Positions 33,825-41,083 of a stretch of 64,000 nucleotides of DNA are shown in pieces (within the stretch, counting starts at the first letter, position 1; each line of letters opens with the position of its first letter). Under the pieces are notes generated by a model, which saw only the letters and a program-made list of their open reading frames with translations, did not search any database and was not told where the DNA came from. The DNA is from Miltoncostaea sp963762825 (GTDB lineage: Bacteria; Actinomycetota; Thermoleophilia; Miltoncostaeales; Miltoncostaeaceae): NCBI GenBank assembly GCA_963762825.1, contig CAVXLZ010000001.1, positions 682,001 to 746,000 on the forward strand, given 5' to 3'. A program made the position numbers and the translations under genes.

Positions 33825-33951
33825 GCGGATCGGGCGCCACGGCTCAACCATTCGCGGTCGCGGCCGATGAGGTGGGGACGCTTGTCGATCTCATCGGCGC
33901 CGATCTCGCCAGAGCGCGGCGTCTCGTCGCACCACCAAGGAGGCCGCGGGA

Positions 33952-35874
33952 ATGTCCACCGTGAACATCGCCATCATCGGTGGCGTCGTTCTGCTCGTCC
34001 TCGTTCTCGCGAAGATGAGGCGTTTGTCGGCTGAGGAGTCGCCTCCGGCGGCCAATCGCGGCCGCGTGCGCGGGGAGCGCCGGCGCAAGCGGACCAAGAA
34101 CGCGCCGCCCGCTCCCCCCGAGCCGATGCCCCTGGCCGCGGCCGCGGGACAGACCGGCGCGACGAAAACCACCGCACCCGTGGGACCGCCCTCCGCCGGG
34201 TGGGAACCGGCCGGCGTTCCGTCATCGGAGATGTGGCCGACCCGCGAGGAGTCGTCGCCGGTGGAGTGGCCCCCTGCAGGGAACTCCGAGAAGAGCGAGA
34301 CAGCGCAGGGCGATTCGCCCGAGCCGGCACCGTCGAGCCCCTCGCCGGCCTGGGCCGACGACGAGCTGGTCACCGACCCGGGCTGGCCCATGCCCGGCGA
34401 GGTCGATGTGGCGTGGTCGCCTTCGGCGGCCCATGAGTCGATCGGTGCGTCGTCGGCCTCGATGGATCCGGTCGCCGCGGAGCCCGCTGCCGCCTGGGAT
34501 GAGGCCGCCGCGACGGCCGCGCCCCACGTCGAGTGGCTCGGCGCCGAGCCGGCCTCCGAGGAGGAGGGCGAGCAGGAGGGCGAGGGCGAGATCCCCGTCT
34601 GGGCCCCCAACGATGGCGAGAAGACGAGCTGGAGCCCCTCCGTCGATCTTGACGCCGACCTGAGCGAGGAGCCCGTCTGGGCCGCTGCCGCCGAGACCGC
34701 CGACCCGACCGGGGAGTCCGTTGGGGCCGCGGCCGCTGAGACCGCCGACCCGACCGAGGAGCCCGTGTGGGCCGCTGCCGCCGAGATCGCCGGCCCGGCC
34801 GAGGAACCCGTCTGGGCGTCCTCGCCCGAGACCGCGGATCCGACCGAGGAGCCCGCCTGGGCGCCCTCGGCAGAGCCTGCGAACCCCGTCGAGGAACCTG
34901 TCTGGGCTGATGCTCAGGAGGACGTCGGCGCCACCGAGGAGTCGTCCTCCTGGGATGTCTCTGCCGAGGCGTCACCCGTCTGGGGTCCCGTCGAGGGCGA
35001 TTCCCCTCAGTACGCCGACATCGCGGAGGCGGCGTTCGACCACGATGCCCAGCCCACGGGAGAGATCCCGGTCATCCACCTCTCCGAGCCGGAGAGCCTC
35101 CACGAGCCCGAGCCCACGTTCGCGTTCGAGCCCGAGCCCACGTTCGCGTTCGAGCCCGAGCCCGAGCCCGAGTTCGCGTTCGAGCCCGAGCCCGAGCCCG
35201 AGTTCGCGTTCGAGCCCGAGCCCGAGCCCGAGCCCGACTTCGAGGCAGGGCTTCCGTCCGCGGCTGAGGTGCGGGTCGAGGTCGAGCCCGGGTACACGTT
35301 CCCGGAGAACCCCTATCCGCCGATGGGCTACGTGTCCGACGCGGAGGAGGCACCGGTCGCGGTGTGGGACGACACGCTGCTGCCGCTGGACGTTCCGGCA
35401 GGGTCCCCGGACCCGGACGCCCTGGCCGTCGCCGCAGAGGCGCCCGCGCCGGCTCCGACCGAGCCCGCCCCGGCCGAGCCGGCGTGCGCCTGGTGGGACG
35501 AGGGCCCCGAGCCCGAGCCCCCGCCCACGGCCTGGTGGGACGAGCCCATGTCCGCGTCCGAGGACGGACGCTTCACGGGCCGCTTCGCGCTCGGAGGCTT
35601 CGCCATGCAGCCTGGTCAGCAGGCCCTCGGGGGGGTCACCTTCCGCATCGATCTGGACCGGGCTCCGACCTCGTGGACCGTCCAGGAGGAGGCGACCGAT
35701 GCCCCGTGGGGCACTCTCAGCCTGGTGCTCGACGGTTCGATCAACTGCTCGGCCGAGGGGCTCGAGGTGGTCATGGACCCCGGCTTTGCACCCACCACCC
35801 AGGGCTTCACGGTGCGGGTGGCGGCACTCGCCGCCGGCCCGTTCGCGGCGAGCGGCAGCTTCCGGGTTCACTGA
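33952..35874 (+). CDS. Glu/Pro-rich repeat protein with N-terminal anchor and novel C-domain
   Basis: Not recognised. The 640 residues begin with one helix (IAIIGGVVLLVLVLA), then RRRKRTKN, which by the positive-inside rule puts the rest in the cytoplasm. About 450 acidic residues follow. Six 15-residue repeats like EEPVWAAAAETADPT lie near residues 239-328, then FAFEPEPEPE repeats near 385-430. The last 95 residues are a globular domain (GRFALGGFAMQPGQQALGGVTFR to FTVRVAALAAGPFAASGSF) shared with the preceding gene. AAGGAGG lies just before the ATG. Elastic tether or spacer roles are conceivable; no function is known. Confidence 0.8.
   Translation: MSTVNIAIIGGVVLLVLVLAKMRRLSAEESPPAANRGRVRGERRRKRTKNAPPAPPEPMPLAAAAGQTGATKTTAPVGPPSAGWEPAGVPSSEMWPTREESSPVEWPPAGNSEKSETAQGDSPEPAPSSPSPAWADDELVTDPGWPMPGEVDVAWSPSAAHESIGASSASMDPVAAEPAAAWDEAAATAAPHVEWLGAEPASEEEGEQEGEGEIPVWAPNDGEKTSWSPSVDLDADLSEEPVWAAAAETADPTGESVGAAAAETADPTEEPVWAAAAEIAGPAEEPVWASSPETADPTEEPAWAPSAEPANPVEEPVWADAQEDVGATEESSSWDVSAEASPVWGPVEGDSPQYADIAEAAFDHDAQPTGEIPVIHLSEPESLHEPEPTFAFEPEPTFAFEPEPEPEFAFEPEPEPEFAFEPEPEPEPDFEAGLPSAAEVRVEVEPGYTFPENPYPPMGYVSDAEEAPVAVWDDTLLPLDVPAGSPDPDALAVAAEAPAPAPTEPAPAEPACAWWDEGPEPEPPPTAWWDEPMSASEDGRFTGRFALGGFAMQPGQQALGGVTFRIDLDRAPTSWTVQEEATDAPWGTLSLVLDGSINCSAEGLEVVMDPGFAPTTQGFTVRVAALAAGPFAASGSFRVH
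34666..34935 (+). repeat. Six 45-nt tandem repeats inside the Glu/Pro-rich gene
   Basis: Six in-frame units of 45 nt encode 15 residues each: EEPVWAAAAETADPT, GESVGAAAAETADPT, EEPVWAAAAEIAGPA, EEPVWASSPETADPT, EEPAWAPSAEPANPV and EEPVWADAQEDVGAT. The Trp at position 5 is kept in five of the six. Units 1 to 3 are most alike, suggesting recent duplication. Confidence 0.85.
35104..35241 (+). repeat. FEPEPE tandem repeats
   Basis: Five units of 24 or 30 nt based on GAGCCCGAGCCC plus TTCGCGTTC encode FAFEPEPT and FAFEPEPEPE. The units differ by whole GAGCCC hexamers, as expected from slippage. An open frame on the other strand here encodes Gly/Ser/Asn repeats but is a shadow of this one. Confidence 0.85.
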
Positions 35875-35875
35875 C

Positions 35876-35918
35876 GCACCCCCGAGGCGGCTCGGTCGCT
35901 GACCCCCCTCGGGGGTGC
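35876..35918 (+). terminator. 12-bp hairpin after the Glu/Pro-rich gene
   Basis: GCACCCCCGAGG (35876-35887) and CCTCGGGGGTGC (35907-35918) are a perfect 12-bp inverted repeat with a 19-nt loop, starting 2 nt after the stop codon. It separates this gene from the promoter of the ABC1 kinase. Confidence 0.6.
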
Positions 35919-35940
35919 GGGCCCCGTCCGCGTGCCCTGC

Positions 35941-35946
35941 TACGTT
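35941..35946 (+). promoter_or_regulatory. -10 box TACGTT for the ABC1 kinase (leaderless)
   Basis: TACGTT ends 7 nt before the ATG at 35954. The intervening GGCCCGC is identical to the spacer at the DivIVA-like gene (56925-56931). Confidence 0.6.
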
Positions 35947-35953
35947 GGCCCGC

Positions 35954-37597
35954 ATGGCGCGAGGCGAACGGCGGCAGAACCTGGCGCGTCTCGGGGAGAT
36001 CGCGCAGGTCGCCGCGCGCCATGGTTTCGGATACGTATTCGGGCGCGGAGAGCCGGAAACCGCTGCGCTGAGCGAGGGGTCCGGGCGCAACCGGGGACGC
36101 CGGTTGCGGGAGATGCTCGACGAGCTCGGCCCCACCTTCGTGAAGTTCGGCCAGCTGCTGTCGACCCGCCCCGACATCGTCGCCCCCGACATCCTCAACG
36201 AGTTGCGCGGACTGCAGGACGACGCGCATCCCGAGCCCTTCGCGCGCGTGCGTGGCGTGGTGGAGAGCGAGCTCGGGCTGACGCTCGAGCGGGTCTTCCT
36301 GGAGTTCGACGAGAGCCCGATCGCCGCAGCGTCGATCGGGCAGGTCCATCGGGCCCTCCTGCCGGGAGGCCAGGAGGTGGTCGTCAAGGTCCAGCGCCCC
36401 GATGCGGAGCGACAACTCGCCGCCGACATACAGTTGCTGCACCAGGTGGCGCGGGTGGCCCGCGAGCGCATCCAGAAGCTCCAGTTCATCGACCTCGTGG
36501 GCACTGTCGACGAGTTCTCGCGCACCGTCAGGCGTGAGCTCGACTACGGGGTGGAGGCCCGCAACGCGGAGATCTTCCGCCGCAACTTCGCGGGCGACGA
36601 CGGGGTGTCGGTGCCGAGGATCTACTGGCGCTACACCACCTCGCGGGTGCTCACGATGGAGCGCGTCGAGGGAACCCCGCTCGGTCAGCTCGACCTCTCG
36701 GGCTGGTCGCCGGACGATCGCCGCACGCTGGGGCAGCGGCTCGCCAGGACCTGGATGGAGATGATCTTCGTCCATGGCTTCTTCCACGCCGATCCCCATC
36801 CGGCGAACGTGCTGGTGCGCGGCGCGGACGCGCTCAGTCTGGTCGATTTCGGGATGACCGAGCAGCTCACGCCGCGGGACCGCGAGGCGGCGGTGCGGCT
36901 GCTGCTCGACATCCTCAATCAGGACGCCGAGCGACTCCCGCGCCGCCTCCGTGCCCTGGGGATCCGGTATCCGCGTGAGATGGAGGAGGAGCTCGGCGAC
37001 CGCCTGGGAGTCATCCTCGAGCGCTACTCCGCGAGCGCCATCGGGGAGATCGATGCCCGCGAGGTGCTGCGGGAGATCTTCCAGACCATCTATCGCCTGG
37101 ACATCACGCTCCCCGCCCGCTGGGTGATGCTCGACAAGACGCTCGCGACGCTCTCGGGGGTGGCGCTCGAGATCTATCCCGAGCTGAACGTCTTCGAGGT
37201 GGCCCGACCCTACGCCGTGCGGATGGCCGCACAGCGCCTGCGGCCCGATCGGGTCGCCGATCGCCTGCGGGTGGACGTGGGGCGCTACACGGAGGCCTTC
37301 CTCGACTACCCCTTCCAGGTCTCCGAGCTGCTCGAGGAGTTCAAGGAGGGCGAGATCGGCATCACGATCCGGCCCGAGGGGTTCGCCGACGCGGTCGGCA
37401 AGGTGCAGGCCAGCGTCAATCGCCTGGTGCTCGCCCTCGTCGCCTCCGCCCTGATCGTCGGCTCCACGATCATCGCTGTCTTCGCCCGGTCGGCGGACGT
37501 CGTCGGCCTCTCGCTCTTCGCGATCCCCGGCCTGTTGCTGGCCCTCGCGATCGTCGCCTGGCTCTGCGTCGGCATCTTCCGCTCGGGGCGCTGGTGA
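35954..37597 (+). CDS. ABC1/UbiB-family atypical kinase
   Basis: ADCK/UbiB-type protein kinase-like enzyme of 547 residues with two C-terminal membrane helices (LALVASALIVGSTIIAVFA and the following GLSLFAIPGLLLALAIVAWL). Family motifs in order: LGPTFVKFGQLLSTRPD (KxGQ), SPIAAASIGQVHRA (Ala-rich loop), VVVKVQRPD (Lys), RRELDYGVEARN, HADPHPANVLV and LVDFGMTEQL (DFG). Relatives support quinone biosynthesis or lipid handling and may act as ATPases. The start at 35954 follows a -10 box. The recJ GTG overlaps its stop by 4 nt. Confidence 0.92.
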   Translation: MARGERRQNLARLGEIAQVAARHGFGYVFGRGEPETAALSEGSGRNRGRRLREMLDELGPTFVKFGQLLSTRPDIVAPDILNELRGLQDDAHPEPFARVRGVVESELGLTLERVFLEFDESPIAAASIGQVHRALLPGGQEVVVKVQRPDAERQLAADIQLLHQVARVARERIQKLQFIDLVGTVDEFSRTVRRELDYGVEARNAEIFRRNFAGDDGVSVPRIYWRYTTSRVLTMERVEGTPLGQLDLSGWSPDDRRTLGQRLARTWMEMIFVHGFFHADPHPANVLVRGADALSLVDFGMTEQLTPRDREAAVRLLLDILNQDAERLPRRLRALGIRYPREMEEELGDRLGVILERYSASAIGEIDAREVLREIFQTIYRLDITLPARWVMLDKTLATLSGVALEIYPELNVFEVARPYAVRMAAQRLRPDRVADRLRVDVGRYTEAFLDYPFQVSELLEEFKEGEIGITIRPEGFADAVGKVQASVNRLVLALVASALIVGSTIIAVFARSADVVGLSLFAIPGLLLALAIVAWLCVGIFRSGRW

Positions 37598-40194
37598 GCT
37601 GGCGCACCAGCCGGGTGGCCTTCTCCCAGGTCGCCGCGGTGCAGGGCGCCCTCGAGGTTCCCGAGCCGCTCGCCTGGGCGCTGGTCCGGCGTGGGCTGGG
37701 CGATCCGGCGGCGGCGCGCGAGTTCATGTCGTCCGACGGCCCCCTGGCCCCGGCCGAGGACCTCGCGGGGATCGCCGAGGCGGCCGGTCGGATCGCGCGC
37801 GCCGTGCGGGTGGGCGAGAAGATCGCCGTGCACGGCGACTACGACTGCGACGGCATCTGTTCGACGGCGATCCTCGTATCGGCCCTGCGGGGACGGGGAG
37901 CCGACGTCAACGCGTTCCTCCCCAGCCGCTTCACGGAAGGGTACGGGGTGGCCATCCCGACCGTCGAGATGCTCGCCGATCGCGGCGCGCGTGTGCTCGT
38001 GTGCGTTGATTGCGGGACGTCCGCCACCCAGGCGCTCACGCGCGCCGTCGATCTCGGGATGGAGCCGATCGTCCTGGACCACCACCTCGCCGGTGGGGTC
38101 CGTCCTCCGGGAATCCTGGCCAACCCGGCCCTCGGGCGCGCCGCCGACGACCTTCCGGCCGCGGCCGGGGTGGTCCACATGCTGGTAAGGGCGCTCTCCG
38201 ACCGTCTGGACGGCGGTGGCCTCGCCCCCGACGCCGACGAGTGCATCGACCTCGTCGCACTGGCGACGGTCGCCGACGCCGTCCCTCTCGTGGGCGACAA
38301 CCGGCGTCGTGTGGCGCAGGGGCTGCGGGCGATACGCGAGAGGCCGCGGCCGGGAATCGCCGCCCTCTGCGCAGCTGCGTCCCTGGAGCCGCGCGTCGCC
38401 GGGGCGCGCTCCCTCGGGTTCACGCTCGCCCCCTGCATCAACGCCGCGGGCCGTCTCTCGCATCCCGACCGCGCACTCGAGTTGCTCCTGGCGCCGGATC
38501 GGGAGAGCGCCGACCCGATCGCGCTCGAGCTCTGGAACCTGAACGGCGAGCGCCGTGAGGTGGAGCGGGCGATCGTCGACCAGGCGATCGCCCAGGTGGA
38601 GGCCGAACCCGACGAGATCCGCCGGGCAGGGGTGATCGTGGCCTCCGGGGAGGGCTGGCACGAGGGCGTCGTGGGCATCGTGGCCTCGCGCCTGGCCGAG
38701 CGCTTCGAGCGCCCGGCGGTCGTGGTCTCGCGCCAGGGTGAGACCGCCAAGGGATCGGGGAGGAGCGTCCCGGGCGTCGATCTGCACGCGCTCGTGGCCG
38801 CCGCCGCCGGCTCACTGATCCGCTGGGGTGGACACCCCGGCGCTGTCGGCCTGGAGTTGCCCGCCTCGTCCATCGCCCGCTTCCGCGACGAGCTGATCGA
38901 AGCGGCCGAAGGCGCCCGGGCCGCCATCGATCGCGCACGGATCCGCTCGGTCGATGCGGTCGTGGGCGGGCCCGACCTCACGCTTGCGACCGCCGAGGCG
39001 CTCGACTGGCTCGCGCCCTTCGGCCGGGGCAACCCCCCCGTGCGGCTGGTGGTGCCCGCTGCCGAGCTGGAGGCGCCCTCCCGGGTGGGGCAGGGAAAGC
39101 ACCTGCAGGTGCGCCTGCGTTCGGGCGGGGTACACACGCGGGCGATCGGCTTCCGGATGGGTGAGAGGGCGGCGGGCCTCGACCTCGACGAGCGCCATGA
39201 CGCGGTGATCGGGCTGGAGGTGGAGCGCTGGCAGGGGGTGGTCGGCCCACGCGTCTCGCTCGATGCCATCGACCCGATCGCCGCCCGCCCGCCGCTGGCG
39301 GGACAGTGTCCGCAGGCCTGCGACGCCGCGTGTCCGCAGCGCGTCCGTCTGGCCGACGTGAGGGCGATGGTCGACGCACCCGTCGTCCCGGCGCCGATGC
39401 CCGCCGTTCGAGCCGAACCCCCCTGTGGGCTGCGCGATCGACGCGGCCACGGAGCGGCGCTCAGCATGTTGGCGGCGCTGGCAGGCGCCGACCGCGGAGT
39501 GGTGGCGGTGGTGGCCGACGTCGCCCGACGCCGCTCCGCGCTCGTCGGAGCCCTCGAGCCGGGCCGCCTGGGGGTCGAGGTGGCGGTGCTGGGCGGGGTG
39601 CGGTGCGATCCGGGCCCGATGGCGGAGCGCCTCGCGCTGGCGCGTGGCGTGCCATCCCTCGCGATGCTCGACTACGCGAGCCTCGCGGAGGTCGCGCTCC
39701 CCGAGCAGGTGCACGTCGTGCTGGTCGATCCGCCGGCGTGTCTCGAGCACGGGGCGTGGGCGATGCACCGGGCGGCCGGTCGCTGGCTGCACCTGGCGTG
39801 GGGCGAACCCGAGACCGCCTTGGCGCTACGGGCTGCGGAGGACGAGTGGGAGCTGCGCCCCGCGGTCACCGAGATCTGGAGCGGCCTGCGCGACGGCGTC
39901 GTCCGTGCCTGGGAGGGCGAGCTCGAGGGGATCCTGCTGGGTTCGGGTTTCTCGTCGCGGCCGCCCTCGGTGGCGGCTCGTGCGCTGGCGGTGTTGATCG
40001 AACTCGGATTTGTTGAGAACGGCCCGGATGGCGTGCGCGCGGTCCCGGACCCCGCCCGGCGAGAGCTCGAGGAGTTGACGACCTATCGGGCCTGCCGGGC
40101 GAGATCGGACGAGGCACGCGCGTATCTGGCTCGCGCCGCCACGCTCGACCTGGCGGCGGACAGCCCCGCGCGGGGGGAGGCGGTCTCCCGCTGA
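37594..40194 (+). CDS. recJ: Single-stranded-DNA exonuclease RecJ
   Basis: 5'-3' single-strand exonuclease of recombination and mismatch repair. The 866 residues carry the DHH phosphoesterase motifs: KIAVHGDYDCDGICSTAIL (motif I), ARVLVCVDCGTSA (II) and EPIVLDHHLAGG (III, near residue 162). DHHA1 has WHEGVVGIVASRLAERF and IRWGGHPGAVGLEL. An OB domain follows (PSRVGQGKHLQVRLRSGG). The last 260 or so residues extend beyond the usual bacterial RecJ core and carry several Cys (GQCPQACDAACPQR), possibly a metal site. GTG overlaps the kinase stop as GTGA. Confidence 0.93.
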   Translation: MSWRTSRVAFSQVAAVQGALEVPEPLAWALVRRGLGDPAAAREFMSSDGPLAPAEDLAGIAEAAGRIARAVRVGEKIAVHGDYDCDGICSTAILVSALRGRGADVNAFLPSRFTEGYGVAIPTVEMLADRGARVLVCVDCGTSATQALTRAVDLGMEPIVLDHHLAGGVRPPGILANPALGRAADDLPAAAGVVHMLVRALSDRLDGGGLAPDADECIDLVALATVADAVPLVGDNRRRVAQGLRAIRERPRPGIAALCAAASLEPRVAGARSLGFTLAPCINAAGRLSHPDRALELLLAPDRESADPIALELWNLNGERREVERAIVDQAIAQVEAEPDEIRRAGVIVASGEGWHEGVVGIVASRLAERFERPAVVVSRQGETAKGSGRSVPGVDLHALVAAAAGSLIRWGGHPGAVGLELPASSIARFRDELIEAAEGARAAIDRARIRSVDAVVGGPDLTLATAEALDWLAPFGRGNPPVRLVVPAAELEAPSRVGQGKHLQVRLRSGGVHTRAIGFRMGERAAGLDLDERHDAVIGLEVERWQGVVGPRVSLDAIDPIAARPPLAGQCPQACDAACPQRVRLADVRAMVDAPVVPAPMPAVRAEPPCGLRDRRGHGAALSMLAALAGADRGVVAVVADVARRRSALVGALEPGRLGVEVAVLGGVRCDPGPMAERLALARGVPSLAMLDYASLAEVALPEQVHVVLVDPPACLEHGAWAMHRAAGRWLHLAWGEPETALALRAAEDEWELRPAVTEIWSGLRDGVVRAWEGELEGILLGSGFSSRPPSVAARALAVLIELGFVENGPDGVRAVPDPARRELEELTTYRACRARSDEARAYLARAATLDLAADSPARGEAVSR

Positions 40195-40212
40195 GCGGGG
40201 TCGTTCGGCCCG

Positions 40213-41007
40213 TCAGCCGGTGCCGAGCACCAGGTAGCTGAGCTCGGCGCCCTGGTTCCAGCCGAAGTCGGGGAGCGCCGCTGCGCAGGGGCCGATCGGC
40301 CACACCGCGAGCTCGAGGCTGTAGGTCCCGGCCGGCGCCACGAAGACCGCGGCCGGCGATTCGAGTGCGTCGCCGGTGAGCATGACGCCGGCGCTCGCCA
40401 GTGGGACCACCGTGTTCGTCTGCAGCGGACTCCACGCGGCGACGGAGCTCGCGACGGCGGTGCCGCCCGCATTGCGCAGACGAGCCCAGAGGCCCACCTC
40501 GGTGGCCCCCGACGACCCCTCTCGCAGCGTTCCGTGGGTCGCCGCCCAGATGCGCGAGGGTTGCGTCAGCGTGACCGGCAACGAGGCGATCGTCGTGACC
40601 GTGTTGCACGCCAGGTCGGCCTGGTTCCCGACCTGGCGACCATCGCCGAAGCTCGGACCGCGGGCGCCGGCCGGGCCGGCCGGCCCGGCGGGGCCTGCAG
40701 GGCCGGCTGCGCCCTGGACGCTGCCCGGCAGCTCGCCCGCCCGGAAGTTGTCGGCCCGCAGGGTGCGCCGGCCGATGTCGATGCCCTTGATGCTGCGGTT
40801 GCGGATATCGATGCCCTTGATGCTGCCGTTGCGGATGTCGATGCCCTTGATGTTGCCGTTGCGGATGTTGACGCTTCGCACGCTGTTGTCGGCGATCTGC
40901 TCGCTGCCGATCTTCACCGCCGCATACGAGGTGCCCCCGAGCGCGACGAAGAGCGCCAGGTAGGCGATCAGGTTGCGCGACAGGTGGCGGGTGAGCGTCC
41001 TCAGCAT
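40213..41007 (-). CDS. Exported collagen-like protein with decapeptide repeats
   Basis: The N-terminus MLRTLTRHLSRN plus LIAYLALFVALGGTSYAA is an export signal. A repeat IRNGNIKGIDIRNGSIKGID (10-residue unit, four copies) should form a regular beta structure. A short collagen-like AAGPAGPAGPAGPAGARGP segment follows, then a 150-residue beta-rich C-terminal domain with two Cys (DLACNTV, IGPCAAAL). This layout is common in Solirubrobacterales-type genomes; the function is unknown. A TAGGTT -10 box lies 9 nt before the ATG. It is divergent from rel. Confidence 0.82.
   Translation of the reverse strand: MLRTLTRHLSRNLIAYLALFVALGGTSYAAVKIGSEQIADNSVRSVNIRNGNIKGIDIRNGSIKGIDIRNRSIKGIDIGRRTLRADNFRAGELPGSVQGAAGPAGPAGPAGPAGARGPSFGDGRQVGNQADLACNTVTTIASLPVTLTQPSRIWAATHGTLREGSSGATEVGLWARLRNAGGTAVASSVAAWSPLQTNTVVPLASAGVMLTGDALESPAAVFVAPAGTYSLELAVWPIGPCAAALPDFGWNQGAELSYLVLGTG
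40771..40890 (-). repeat. Four 30-nt tandem repeats in the collagen-like gene
   Basis: Units at 40771, 40801, 40831 and 40861. The first three share ATGCCCTTGATG and differ at only a few bases; the fourth is diverged. Each codes for ten residues of the form IRNGSIKGID. The copies are too few and have no spacers, so this is not CRISPR. Confidence 0.85.
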
Positions 41008-41016
41008 CGGATTGCG

Positions 41017-41022
41017 AACCTA
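41017..41022 (-). promoter_or_regulatory. -10 box TAGGTT of the collagen-like gene
   Basis: The minus-strand TAGGTT lies 9 nt before the ATG at 41007, with no ribosome-binding site. Confidence 0.45.
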
Positions 41023-41071
41023 ACCCAACCCCGCTCCCGGGCGCCAGGGGAGAGGCGGGTGACAGCAGCGG

Positions 41072-41077
41072 TATCGT
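41072..41077 (+). promoter_or_regulatory. -10 box TATCGT of rel (leaderless)
   Basis: TATCGT ends 6 nt before the rel ATG at 41084. It is 50 bp from the divergent -10 box of the collagen-like gene. Confidence 0.55.
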
Positions 41078-41083
41078 TCATCC

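Noticed and set aside
35007..35297. Minus-strand Gly/Ser/Asn repeats resembling RTX or silk-like protein
   Set aside because: They are the reverse reading of the GAGCCC/TTCGCG repeat of the plus-strand Glu/Pro-rich gene.
40771..40890. CRISPR-like array
   Set aside because: The 30-nt units are contiguous without spacers and are coding repeats of a collagen-like protein.
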